Shown in pieces: positions 17,599 through 24,291 of a stretch of 26,598 nucleotides of DNA. Positions within the stretch are counted from its first letter, which is position 1; every line of letters begins with the position of its first letter. The notes beneath the pieces were generated by a model. It worked only from the letters and a program-made list of their open reading frames with translations. It was not told the DNA's origin and ran no database searches. The position numbers and the translations under genes were made by a program. Source of the DNA: a virus; the IMG/VR virus record IMGVR_UViG_3300020731_000073, positions 1 through 26,598 of that record; one strand, given 5' to 3'.

Positions 17599-18330
17599 CT
17601 AGAGTGTAGTGCGGAATACAGGGCCAGTCACCTGTAATTCGCCATCAAATGTCACAACAGCACCAACGGCACTCTTGAGGTCATACTTGGTCAAAACGCC
17701 AGTTCCGTAGTACTTGGTGTCGCCAGTCAAACCGGTAAATCCACCGGGGGTTGCTGGGCCATAAACGAAGTTTCCGATACGGCCAGAGTCCTGCCAAGAA
17801 GAAAGACCGTTCATAATTGCGTCAATTCCACCTGCGTAGCCGGTGTTAACGGCAGTCTCGTCGAACATACCCGAAAAGGTAAGAGTCCAAGACTTCAGAC
17901 CAACGATAAAGGTCTTTACGCCATACTGCGAGAAAGTCGTGGTTTCAGCAGCCTCGATAGCGTATGGCAACGAGGCATCGTTGATGAACTCCGAGATGTT
18001 AATCATTGGAACCATTGGGGTAGCGACCGAAGTGGTAGCCACGTTGCCCGAAGAAACGGTCATTGAGGTTGTGCTTAGGGCCGTTCCGTAAACAGGAACA
18101 CCACCGAAGAACGCACCGTAAACCGAGTTTCCGGCCCCTGCGTAAGTCATTGGGTTGTTCTGCGTAAGCAACGAGCCAGTTCCAGCACCAGAGATGGTGA
18201 GGGAAGTGGTTGTGGTTGCCGTAGCGGTTGCTTGAACCAAAGAACCAGCAGTCAAACCGAGGTCATAACCGAGAGCAAGAAACGCATTCTTACCGTGCTG
18301 GAAAGTTGGAGTAGTTGTTGAAGTAGCCAT
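17599..18330 (-). CDS. Major tail tube protein, second paralog
   Basis: This 243-residue protein has an AGGAAAGGAA ribosome site before ATG 18330. It is clearly related to the upstream neighbour. Both start with a TTT-P/A-x-F-x-HGKN segment, both contain F-NDAS-x-x-YA-x-x-A-ETTTF (here FINDASLPYAIEAAETTTF), KTFI-GLK, and near the C-terminus KYDLKSAVGAVVTFDGEL against KFDIKSPVAGVVTNDMEL. An insert of about 70 residues after the N-terminal strand carries GGVPVYGTALSTTSMTVSS. Position just before the tail chaperone is the usual place of the tail tube gene. It lacks the C-terminal domain of the first copy, so it may be the main tube subunit. Confidence 0.8.
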   Translation of the reverse strand: MATSTTTPTFQHGKNAFLALGYDLGLTAGSLVQATATATTTTSLTISGAGTGSLLTQNNPMTYAGAGNSVYGAFFGGVPVYGTALSTTSMTVSSGNVATTSVATPMVPMINISEFINDASLPYAIEAAETTTFSQYGVKTFIVGLKSWTLTFSGMFDETAVNTGYAGGIDAIMNGLSSWQDSGRIGNFVYGPATPGGFTGLTGDTKYYGTGVLTKYDLKSAVGAVVTFDGELQVTGPVFRTTL

Positions 18331-18347
18331 TTTGGTCTATTCCTTTC

Positions 18348-19322
18348 CTAGTATCGGGCGAACCCGTAGTAAATTACTGCTGATGTGTTTGTTCCGCCAA
18401 TAGTCCACGCCAAGCGTGTGTATTGGTAGATTGTTCCGGTGAGCAAAGTCACCGAGCCGCCAGCACTTGAAAAAGTCGCAAGGTTGGCCCAAGTGGTGCC
18501 ATCCTGCGAGTGCTGAAATGCGAGCGAAATTGTTGGGTTCGTTCCTACGACCGTAGAAATACCCATAATCAAAGAGCCACCCTTAGTGGTAGAGGCTGTT
18601 CCTGAAGAAGCGGCTGGCGTTGAGGTGTAAGCCGTGCTATTTCCCGTAGTTGATACAACGAGGTATTGGCCGTTTCCGCGCCAAACTCCGCCATCGGCCT
18701 GAAGTTCCATATCGTTTGTGACAACGCCCGCGACTGGTGATTTGATGTCAAACTTCGTAGTCACGCCGTTCGCCATAAGGCAACGCTCGTTGTCGGTCGT
18801 GCCACCAGCGGGGAATACGAGAACTGACTTGTCTCCTGCCGTTGAGGTCGCACCGTGAATGATTGCGCTGGTTCCGCCGATAGTGCCATCGTGGAAGCCA
18901 GACAAGGTGATTGTGCCGTCTTTGAGGCCGGGAATAAAGGTCTTTGAGCCACCCTGTAAGAAAGTCGTTGTTTCTTCGGCTGCTACGGCGTAGGTCACGC
19001 TCGCATCGTTAAAGAATGGTGAAAGGTCGAAGCCCGCACCCGTGCTTGAGAGGGTCACAGACACGCCAGAAGCCGTTGCGGTGGCCGCTGCTGACAGAGT
19101 AATGTTCTGCCCCTGTATAGCCGTAATAGTCGCCCCAGAGGGGATTCCAGAGCCGCTAACGGACTGTCCGAGTGAGGCTGGCCCGATAACGGTCGTGGAA
19201 ACGATAACGGCACTGCCGTTGGTCGTGTTGGCCGTAATAACAGCAGAAGAGAACAATGGGTTCACGAAAAGAACTCGTGTGTTCTTACCGTGTAGGAAGT
19301 TAGGGGCGGTAGTGGTAGCCAT
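18348..19322 (-). CDS. Major tail tube protein, first paralog with extra C-terminal domain
   Basis: This 324-residue protein overlaps the stop of the small upstream gene through TAATG. The tube core is residues 1-20 and about 97-225 (FFNDASVTYAVAAEETTTF, KTFIPGLKDGTITLSGF, KFDIKSPVAGVV). Residues about 30-93 are an inserted beta module with GSGIPSGATITAIQGQNITL. Residues about 225-324 form a separate C-terminal domain, ending SLAFQHSQDGTTWANL and SAVIYYGFARY, of the beta-sandwich type that often projects from tail tubes. Two tube paralogs side by side suggest either a mixed tube or one tube plus one decorated or terminal ring. Tube identity is well supported; the division of labour is not known. 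Confidence 0.8.
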   Translation of the reverse strand: MATTTAPNFLHGKNTRVLFVNPLFSSAVITANTTNGSAVIVSTTVIGPASLGQSVSGSGIPSGATITAIQGQNITLSAAATATASGVSVTLSSTGAGFDLSPFFNDASVTYAVAAEETTTFLQGGSKTFIPGLKDGTITLSGFHDGTIGGTSAIIHGATSTAGDKSVLVFPAGGTTDNERCLMANGVTTKFDIKSPVAGVVTNDMELQADGGVWRGNGQYLVVSTTGNSTAYTSTPAASSGTASTTKGGSLIMGISTVVGTNPTISLAFQHSQDGTTWANLATFSSAGGSVTLLTGTIYQYTRLAWTIGGTNTSAVIYYGFARY

Positions 19323-19510
19323 TAGTTGTCGCTCGTTTCAGCATCTACTTTGGAAGCCGAGGCTGACACAATAAACCCATCGGCTAGAAGCCAAGAAATG
19401 CTCTCGCCGGGAAGGTCCGTGACCGTATCACCGGGATTGGCAGTCTTGCCGAGATACGACAAAGGAGACTGGTCAGTGACGACATACGCCACAGTATTTG
19501 ACTTAGCCAT
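19322..19510 (-). CDS. Small conserved-type protein upstream of tube genes
   Basis: I choose ATG 19510 because AGGAAAGG lies 4 bases upstream, giving 62 residues; the frame extends to 19543 without a better start. The protein reads MAKSNTVAYVVTDQSPLSYL and then PGDTVTDLPGESISWLLADGFI. The pattern of PGD-V-LP-x-S-x-x-WLL-x-DG-I is common in small proteins found next to actinophage head-tail genes, where a polypeptide of this size often precedes the tube gene. No enzymatic motif is visible. It overlaps the tube gene by one base (TAATG), so the two are probably translationally coupled. Function unknown; a tail assembly or head-tail role is a guess from position. Confidence 0.72.
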   Translation of the reverse strand: MAKSNTVAYVVTDQSPLSYLGKTANPGDTVTDLPGESISWLLADGFIVSASASKVDAETSDN

Positions 19511-19568
19511 AGTGCCTTTCCTAGTGAGGTTGCCTTGCGACAAATCGTATCACCACGTTTGGAAAAAC

Positions 19569-19841
19569 CTATTTGTCGTTTTCCTCTGCGACTTTGGGCT
19601 TTCTGGCTCTTTTGGCTGGTGGCTTGCTCACCCGATTGGGGTAGAAAGAGCGATTCGTCTTCCTGCCGTTTGGCCCGCCGTAAACATTGACAGCGATAAT
19701 CTCGCCATCTCGCTCGTGTGCTGAAATAAAGATGAAGTCGCCGCGCTCGTTGGAAACACGGATGGGGTCGTCTTTTCCAAACCCATTCCACTCGGAGAGT
19801 TCAATCCACGAGGGGGTGTGTTGAGGCGTAGGCGTTTTCAT
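19569..19841 (-). CDS. Small basic hypothetical protein
   Basis: This 90-residue protein has ATG 19841 with GAGG upstream. The central part looks like a small beta barrel: SWIELSEWNGFGKDDPIRVS, GDFIFISAHERDG, IIAVNVYGG, followed by RSFYPNRV. The last 20 residues are strongly basic (KPPAKRARKPK) and end in an acidic EEND. Similar short proteins with a W...G...F..F, VYGG and SF.P.RV pattern occur between neck and tube genes in actinophages. I do not assign a family name. The basic tail suggests contact with nucleic acid or an acidic partner, but this is inference. Confidence 0.68.
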   Translation of the reverse strand: MKTPTPQHTPSWIELSEWNGFGKDDPIRVSNERGDFIFISAHERDGEIIAVNVYGGPNGRKTNRSFYPNRVSKPPAKRARKPKVAEENDK

Positions 19842-19863
19842 AACGGCCTCTAATTTAGCCTAT

Positions 19864-20124
19864 TTATTGGAGTCTCTGCTGAAAACCGCAGTGGCAAATT
19901 AGATACCGACCCTGAATGGTGGCGGCTTCTACTGCTTCGGAGTGGTCACAACCACCCTCGCTGGTTTCGGTTGTTTCAGTTGCGGGTTCTGGCTGGTTTG
20001 GAAAGCCGTTGGAGAATCCCAACAGCCGCTCGACTGTTTCTAGCGCGCGGATAGATGCGACATTGGCGGCTTTGGCTGCTGAAATAGCGGCTTGAATCGC
20101 ATCGAGTTCGGGGTTATTGGACAT
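19864..20124 (-). CDS. Small protein with C-terminal Cys/His (zinc-ribbon-like) motif
   Basis: The start is ATG 20124, inside the 3' end of the tail terminator gene; a TTG three codons upstream is less likely. The 86 residues comprise an alpha-helical, Ala-rich N-terminus (IQAAISAAKAANVASIRALE), an acidic Glu/Thr linker, and a C-terminal segment with C-D-H near residue 60 and C-H-C near residue 78 (YLICHCGFQQRLQ). CxH plus CxC spacing by about 16 residues could bind one zinc ion. The gene lies in the neck-to-tube interval. I know no specific family; a virion or assembly role is inferred only from position. Confidence 0.66.
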   Translation of the reverse strand: MSNNPELDAIQAAISAAKAANVASIRALETVERLLGFSNGFPNQPEPATETTETSEGGCDHSEAVEAATIQGRYLICHCGFQQRLQ

Positions 20125-20542
20125 TGGCCTCAAAGTTTATTGTGAACTTGGGTCGGTTGCCATCATCATACGGCATTGGGCTAATCGTTCCAAGCGGGGC
20201 CATACGAAGAATATGGATTCCATCTATGACCTGTGTGCCAACTATTGAGGCTAGAGCCGTGCGAATGGTGTCAGCCCAAGCGTAGGTGTCTGGGTAATCT
20301 TCTGGCTCGCCACGAATCAGCAGTTGGATTTTGAGGTTGTCAATCGCAATCGCTTCTATCCCCATAGTGAGGCTCGGCGCACGACCGGGATAGGGCTGAA
20401 CCAGAACGGAAGCGTTAGGTGCTTCGGCTGGTAGGCGACCTAGAAAGAGATTCTGTCCGAGAACGAGTCCGTATGAACCGTATTTGGCAACGGTGATGTT
20501 GTTGACTAGATATTGGGCTAGTGCGTCAAGAATATTAGCCAT
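20114..20542 (-). CDS. Tail terminator protein
   Basis: ATG 20542 (MANILDALAQYLVNN) gives 142 residues and overlaps the end of the tail completion gene by 8 bases. The frame runs on to 20587 but those codons lie wholly inside the upstream gene. Features match phage minor capsid/tail terminator proteins: a helix at the N-terminus, then a strand region SVLVQPYPGRAP, KIQLLIRGEPEDYPDTYAWADTIRTAL (RG-P-D-Y-x-A), LASIVG, and a final strand with PKFTINFEANVQ. Such proteins form the ring that stops tube growth and joins the neck. The order adaptor, stopper, completion, terminator, tube is classical for siphoviruses. Confidence 0.83.
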   Translation of the reverse strand: MANILDALAQYLVNNITVAKYGSYGLVLGQNLFLGRLPAEAPNASVLVQPYPGRAPSLTMGIEAIAIDNLKIQLLIRGEPEDYPDTYAWADTIRTALASIVGTQVIDGIHILRMAPLGTISPMPYDDGNRPKFTINFEANVQ

Positions 20543-20957
20543 TAGTACCAAATCCACTCGTGTCGGATGCTGAAAAAACCTTACCACCGTAAAGCACAGC
20601 GTTCACTCGGTCAATAATTCCCTGTCGAAGTTCTGGTAGCCGCTCATCCATTGGTTGCTCTATGTATTTGGCTTGACCCCCGTTGGGGTGATTGAGTTGT
20701 AGGTCTTCGTGAATGTAGAGCGCGTAGGGGGCGTCGTAGGTGATAGCCACTTCTGGGAATCCCTTGCCGCTAATGATGTCTATGTGTCCGCTAGCCTGCA
20801 GATTTCCAGTATCCACCGGCACAAGATTCTGACTGTCGTTAAACACATTGTCGCCGTATTCCTTTAGAGCATCAAGCACGGCGAGGTTTATGTAGTCGGC
20901 TTTCTTGGCGATTGCCTCTATGTCGGCCTTATTAAAAGTGACTTGGTAGGAAATCAT
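20535..20957 (-). CDS. Tail completion / HK97 gp10-like protein
   Basis: This 140-residue protein has ATG 20957, with AGGTG six bases upstream. The TGCTGAAAT word overlaps the start codon. The HK97 gp10-like signature is clear: an N-terminal helix (AVLDALKEYGDNVFNDSQ), VPVDTGNLQASGHI at about residues 47-60, a strand EVAITYDAPYALYIHE at about 69-84, then GGQAKYIEQPMDERLPEL. In this family the VPVDTG-L motif and Y-x-x-HE are the hallmarks. The protein acts at the head-tail joint, completing the neck before tail attachment. It overlaps the terminator gene by 8 bases. Confidence 0.87.
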   Translation of the reverse strand: MISYQVTFNKADIEAIAKKADYINLAVLDALKEYGDNVFNDSQNLVPVDTGNLQASGHIDIISGKGFPEVAITYDAPYALYIHEDLQLNHPNGGQAKYIEQPMDERLPELRQGIIDRVNAVLYGGKVFSASDTSGFGTNG

Positions 20958-20965
20958 TTCAGCAC

Positions 20966-21391
20966 CTACTCAAAGTGGAGAGTCGTGTTGTATCCGTTTA
21001 GGCCGTTCTCGTCATAGTTGTTTTCCACATACATAATGATTGGGTGCTTGAGAATTGGCTGGGTCTGGTTTGGAACTGTGACTCGGCTTTCTGTGGTGAT
21101 ATTTGGGTAGAAGCCAGTTAGGTAGGCTCGACCCGAACTGTATCGGTCACGACCATCCATAGAGGGCATCACCTTAATCTCGTATTCCAAACGACAATTG
21201 TAAGCGACCGATGGGCCGTATTCCACCGTGCTATCGCTAGTTCCGTCTGTGCCTACATAGTGGCGACCATAGCCGTCTAAAACCACAGTTCCCTGACTGC
21301 CTTGGTTTGGAATAATATTCTCAACCAGAATCGTCTGGGTCATCAAAGCAACTAGGTCTGGGTCAATCCCAAAAGACGAAATATCGCTCAT
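20966..21391 (-). CDS. Head-tail stopper / head closure protein
   Basis: This 141-residue protein starts at an ATG overlapping the TAA of the adaptor gene (TAATG). It opens MSDISSFGIDPDLVALMTQT, has strands around TILVENI and GTVVLDGYGRHYVG, a central CRLEYEIKVMPSMDGRDRY, and a C-terminal HPIIMYVENNYDENG. Position between adaptor and gp10-like protein is that of the head closure or stopper protein, a small beta barrel. Sequence conservation in this family is low, so the call depends mainly on gene order, size and the beta pattern. Confidence 0.72.
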   Translation of the reverse strand: MSDISSFGIDPDLVALMTQTILVENIIPNQGSQGTVVLDGYGRHYVGTDGTSDSTVEYGPSVAYNCRLEYEIKVMPSMDGRDRYSSGRAYLTGFYPNITTESRVTVPNQTQPILKHPIIMYVENNYDENGLNGYNTTLHFE

Positions 21392-21912
21392 TAGCCGATG
21401 TCTTCCTGAACGACCTCAACAATGGTTTCTTGGATTTCACCAGCGATATCAAGAGGGTCATAGTTGCCAACGCCATAAGTCGAGGTGACACCCGTGACAG
21501 AGTTGGTCGGCCAAGCGTTCGGCTCGGCGTAGTAGGGGTCCATAAAGCCAACCTTGAGTTCCGCACCGAGGGCGCGTGGGTCGGCGTTCGCTGATGGTGG
21601 GGCAACTCGGCGTGAACGGATAAGCAAGTCTTTCGCCAAGCGCTCGTAGCGTTGGGCTCGGTCGCCAAGTGATTTGCTGATAGACAGACCACCGACGCTC
21701 TTGCTCTCACTTTGGGCTGCGCCAGTGAAGAAAGCCGCAAGGTTAAAGCAAGTATTAGAAGCGGCTCGGTATGGCTCGTTGTTGACCTCGCCTAAGTTAA
21801 AGTAGATTTCTTCGTCTTGAACGATTTGGTTGTCAATGTTCGTATCGCCAATGAGGTAGCGAACCGTGTCTTTTGGTGATGAGCCGGGGTTTGCGGAATA
21901 AGTCCAAGACAT
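21391..21912 (-). CDS. Head-tail adaptor (connector) protein
   Basis: This 173-residue protein has AAAGGA upstream of ATG 21912. The N-terminus MSWTYSANPGSSPKDTVRYL followed by IGDTN and QDEEIYFNLGE is the well-known adaptor pattern (SP-D-VR-LIGDT, then L-DEEI). The helical core follows with AASNTCFNLAAFF, VGGLSISKSLGDRAQRYERL and a basic LLIRSRRV. About 45 C-terminal residues extend the family core and end acidic (EIQETIVEVVQEDIG). The protein forms the ring under the portal. Neighbouring genes continue the neck in the normal order. Confidence 0.88.
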   Translation of the reverse strand: MSWTYSANPGSSPKDTVRYLIGDTNIDNQIVQDEEIYFNLGEVNNEPYRAASNTCFNLAAFFTGAAQSESKSVGGLSISKSLGDRAQRYERLAKDLLIRSRRVAPPSANADPRALGAELKVGFMDPYYAEPNAWPTNSVTGVTSTYGVGNYDPLDIAGEIQETIVEVVQEDIG

Positions 21913-21921
21913 AGTTATCCT

Positions 21922-22263
21922 TTACATTTGGGCGAAGTCAAACTTGATTGACCCCGTGAGAATACGCTGCGCCCCGCTAGAAGTCTGCGTTGCGGTGATT
22001 TGGAAATACCAACGACCAGAGGTGAGGTTGACCAACTCGTTGTCAGCCCATACAACCACTAGGTTTGATGAGCCATTAGTGCTGGTCAGGCCGTAAAAAC
22101 CGCTAGTTTTCGTGACCTGAACTGGGTTTGGTGGCTGGGCGATTTTCATCACAAAAGTCCAACCTGTGCTGAAATCAAGGGGTGTGCCACTCGAATCCAA
22201 CCAGAGAAAGTTAGCGTTCGGCAGTGAAGCGGCGGGCGTTGGGTATTCCAAAGTGTCGGGCAT
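21922..22263 (-). CDS. Small beta-sandwich virion protein, BppU-N-like
   Basis: This 113-residue protein is coupled to the repeat gene by TAATG. It reads as a single beta sandwich: ANFLWLDSSGTPLDFSTGWT, TFVMKIAQPPNP, TNGSSNLVVVWADNEL, GRWYFQITAT, QRILTGSIKFDFAQM. The pattern (strand with D-S-G-T-P-x-D-F-S, F-x-x-K-I, W-x-x-x-E-L, G-x-W/Y-x-F-x-I) resembles the N-terminal domain of baseplate and fibre attachment proteins such as BppU. It could serve as a docking domain or a head or neck decoration. The similarity is by eye; the exact role is unknown. It is the first gene between the accessory block and the neck. Confidence 0.65.
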   Translation of the reverse strand: MPDTLEYPTPAASLPNANFLWLDSSGTPLDFSTGWTFVMKIAQPPNPVQVTKTSGFYGLTSTNGSSNLVVVWADNELVNLTSGRWYFQITATQTSSGAQRILTGSIKFDFAQM

Positions 22264-23510
22264 TAGGGGTTATTCCATTTCCTCTCGGTAAACAAGGATA
22301 CGTCGTCCTCTTGGAAAGTCGCATTGGCCGAAGATTCCTCAATGACTGCTTGGCCGTGTTCTTGGCTAGTCACGCTATTTACCTCTTGGTCAATAAAGGT
22401 GTTGTAGTAATCCTTAAAGATAATTGGCGAGCCAATAATTAGCGGTACGAGAACTTTTATCGCAACTGTGAATTGCTTGAGTGAGTTATTACCCAACTCG
22501 GTAATTGCGCGCGACCGCACATCTTCAGCAGCGAGTCGTAAGGCCGCCGAAGCCGCAGCGAGGCGAGTTTGGAACTTGACACTCGAAGTCTTTTGCGTTA
22601 GGTTGGCCGAGCCAGACTCCGTGCGAGCCTGTGACCTTGTGGAAGATAGGGCTTGCTTTTCAGCAGAAGAACCAGAACGAATAATCGCCCTAGCCGCCGT
22701 TCCGACAGTAGCCATAATCGTTGCGTTGTAGGCGAGTTTGGAAATAGCGCGCTTGGTAATAGAGGTGGAGACTTGCGTGAGGGATACGGCAGAGGTCGAT
22801 GCTTTGCCCTGCGACTTGGTGGAACTAACGGCTTCCTTTTGGGAAGTAGAGCCAGACCTAATAAGTGTCTTGTTTGGCACGGCAATTTGGGTTAGGATTT
22901 CAGCAGTTGAGGCGAGTTTGGAAACCCCTCGAGCGCGCAAGGAAGTAGTTGCCTGAACGAGCGAGATAGAAGAAATCCCAAAAAGACCAGAAGATTTGGA
23001 AGAAGTAGACTTTTCGACCAGAGCCGTAGCCCCAGCATCCGAGCGGGTTTGCGACCGACTAGAGGATTGGCTCTCTATTTCAGCAGCCGAAGCAGAACGA
23101 ATCTTTCCTTGACTCTTGACCCCATCCGTGATGAAGTAGGTGGCTTCCAAACCAGTTTTATTGGTGGATTTGCTAGAAGCACTCCTTTGTGCCAATAGGA
23201 GACTAGCGACTTGCTCTTTGTAGAGGTTTTGGGATTTGGAAGATACCGCCGAAAAAGTAGCCAGAACCGAACTTGTTGGGTTATTGGCTGTGACCTTAAA
23301 TTGGGTTTGGAAAGCGTAAAGTGCAACCGAACTAATCGGGTTATTGGCAGTCGTCTTGGTATCAACGGTCTGGTCGAGTGCTGAAACGATACCTACTACG
23401 GAATAGACCTTGCCGATAGCACCATTGGCGTAAAGGCCACTAAAGGCCGTATCACCACCGCCGTTGTAGAGAGTTGAGAAGGCTCCGTAAGTCTGGGTAG
23501 TGACGGGCAT
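22263..23510 (-). CDS. 20-residue tandem repeat virion protein
   Basis: This 415-residue protein has an AAGGGG ribosome site before ATG 23510. Residues 1-50 are unique (MPVTTQTYGAFSTLYNGGGD). From about 51 to 350 the sequence falls into 15 consecutive blocks of exactly 20 residues with no gaps, for example TKSQGKASTSAVSLTQVSTS (231-250) and TRSQARTESGSANLTQKTSS (291-310). Residues 191-250 and 251-310 form a 60-residue higher-order repeat at about 40% identity. TANNP-SSV also recurs exactly 20 residues apart (near 55 and 75). Composition is rich in Ser, Ala and Lys/Arg. The C-terminus (351-415) is different and acidic. A beta-solenoid or fibre is likely. I recognise no family; position suggests a virion protein. 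Confidence 0.8.
   Translation of the reverse strand: MPVTTQTYGAFSTLYNGGGDTAFSGLYANGAIGKVYSVVGIVSALDQTVDTKTTANNPISSVALYAFQTQFKVTANNPTSSVLATFSAVSSKSQNLYKEQVASLLLAQRSASSKSTNKTGLEATYFITDGVKSQGKIRSASAAEIESQSSSRSQTRSDAGATALVEKSTSSKSSGLFGISSISLVQATTSLRARGVSKLASTAEILTQIAVPNKTLIRSGSTSQKEAVSSTKSQGKASTSAVSLTQVSTSITKRAISKLAYNATIMATVGTAARAIIRSGSSAEKQALSSTRSQARTESGSANLTQKTSSVKFQTRLAAASAALRLAAEDVRSRAITELGNNSLKQFTVAIKVLVPLIIGSPIIFKDYYNTFIDQEVNSVTSQEHGQAVIEESSANATFQEDDVSLFTERKWNNP
22413..23360 (-). repeat. 60-bp coding tandem repeats with 180-bp higher-order copies
   Basis: The region encodes about 15 units of 20 residues. The DNA is diverged, but some words recur at repeat spacing. TTTGGAAA occurs at 22737 and 22917, 180 bases apart, and TTTCAGCA at 22898 and 23078, also 180 apart. 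GGCGAGTTTGGAA occurs three times (about 22562, 22731, 22911), the first in a different reading frame from the other two. Confidence 0.75.
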
Positions 23511-23528
23511 AGCCCCTTACCTACCTGA

Positions 23529-24224
23529 CTAGTTGCTCATCAACCAAGTAGGTGTGACTGTCAGGGTGTCGTTTACGGCTAGAACTGGCGTTGAGGCATC
23601 AGCAAAGTTGGCGGCGTAAAGGAGTTTTCCTGAAGTTCCACTAGCAACTGTCGTGATGAAGTAGCCGGTTGAAGCAGTTGACCAAGCACCTGTGGCGGGG
23701 CCGAAAGTCACGGCAGTAGCGACAGTCTTCTGACCGCTTACGGCATCACCAATCTTGATAACCGCCGAAGTCGTTGCCGTTGCGGGGGCGTTCAGAACGA
23801 TTTGCGAAGAACCGGGGAGTGCGGTGATTACGAACAGGGAAGCCGCACCAGAACCCTGTGCGCCACCAGTAGCACCAGCGATGTCAATGCTCATACCTAC
23901 GGCGAGGCTTGCGTAAGTGCCGGTGGTGAAAGAGCCGACAGCAATCAAGTTGGAAGAAGTGACCGAACCGTTGAGGGTAGAAGCAGCAAAGGGTGTTGAC
24001 CAGATAGTTGAGAGGGCTGGTGCGCCGAACGAAACAGCCTTGCGAGCATAGCCAGAGCCAGTCTGCTCATACCAAGCCGAGCCAACTGCTGAAAGAGTCG
24101 TGGTGGCCGCTGGGATAGTTCCCGTAAAGAGGCCGATATAAAGCGAAGAGTAAGTCGTTGGGCTTGAGGTGATGACCTGATTCAGTAGGACATCAAGACC
24201 TTCGTTGATAAATACCTGTGCCAT
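23529..24224 (-). CDS. Virion protein with split beta fold and inserted module
   Basis: This 231-residue protein has AGGAG just upstream of ATG 24224, inside a possible hairpin. N-terminal MAQVFINEGLDVLLNQVI is followed by SSLYIGLFTGTIP, WYEQTGSGYARKAVSFGAPA, and later AVTFGPATGAWSTASTGYFI and GKLLYAANFADASTPVLAVN. The pattern of YIGLF-TG, SGYAR-x-x-V-x-F, V-TFG-ATG-W and G-LLY is known to me from short phage fibre- or decoration-type virion proteins, though I give no family name. Between the halves (about residues 88-160) lies an inserted Gly/Ala-rich beta module related to those in the tube and tip proteins. Its place in the accessory block suggests surface decoration or fibre attachment. 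Confidence 0.7.
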   Translation of the reverse strand: MAQVFINEGLDVLLNQVITSSPTTYSSLYIGLFTGTIPAATTTLSAVGSAWYEQTGSGYARKAVSFGAPALSTIWSTPFAASTLNGSVTSSNLIAVGSFTTGTYASLAVGMSIDIAGATGGAQGSGAASLFVITALPGSSQIVLNAPATATTSAVIKIGDAVSGQKTVATAVTFGPATGAWSTASTGYFITTVASGTSGKLLYAANFADASTPVLAVNDTLTVTPTWLMSN

Positions 24225-24256
24225 AGAGACTCCTAAAAGGGGTTTTCGCTGTCTCT
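24225..24256 (-). promoter_or_regulatory. Inverted repeat enclosing the ribosome binding site of the 231-residue virion gene
   Basis: In minus-strand order the leader is AGAGAC, AGCG, AAAA, CCCC, TTTT, AGGA, GTCTCT, then ATG. AGAGAC pairs with GTCTCT (6 bp) and AAAA with TTTT (4 bp) around a CCCC loop. The Shine-Dalgarno AGGAG falls in the internal loop and the outer stem ends at the start codon. Such a fold could limit translation. Confidence 0.5.
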
Positions 24257-24263
24257 ATCTTGC

Positions 24264-24291
24264 CACAAGATTTGGAAAATCTAGACTTGTG
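24264..24291 (-). other. Nested inverted repeats over the glycosyltransferase stop codon
   Basis: CACAAG (24264-24269) and CTTGTG (24286-24291) are complementary. Inside, AGATTT (24268-24273) and AAATCT (24277-24282) flank GGA, which includes a TTTGGAA copy. The repeats span the TAG of the upstream gene. No U-run follows, so a classical terminator is unlikely; a processing or mRNA-stability hairpin or a protein site is possible. Confidence 0.4.

Noticed and set aside
19384-19791. A 135-codon minus-strand frame
   Set aside because: It overlaps two small genes with better starts and ribosome sites and has no family-like pattern.
20543-20587. Longer start for the tail terminator gene
   Set aside because: The added codons lie wholly inside the upstream gene; ATG 20542 fits the junction and family length better.
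22413-23360. Direct repeats as a CRISPR array
   Set aside because: The repeats are diverged, in frame and encode a continuous protein; there are no unique spacers between identical repeats.
24264-24291. Rho-independent terminator after the glycosyltransferase gene
   Set aside because: No U-run follows the stem on the transcribed strand, and the downstream virion genes need read-through.
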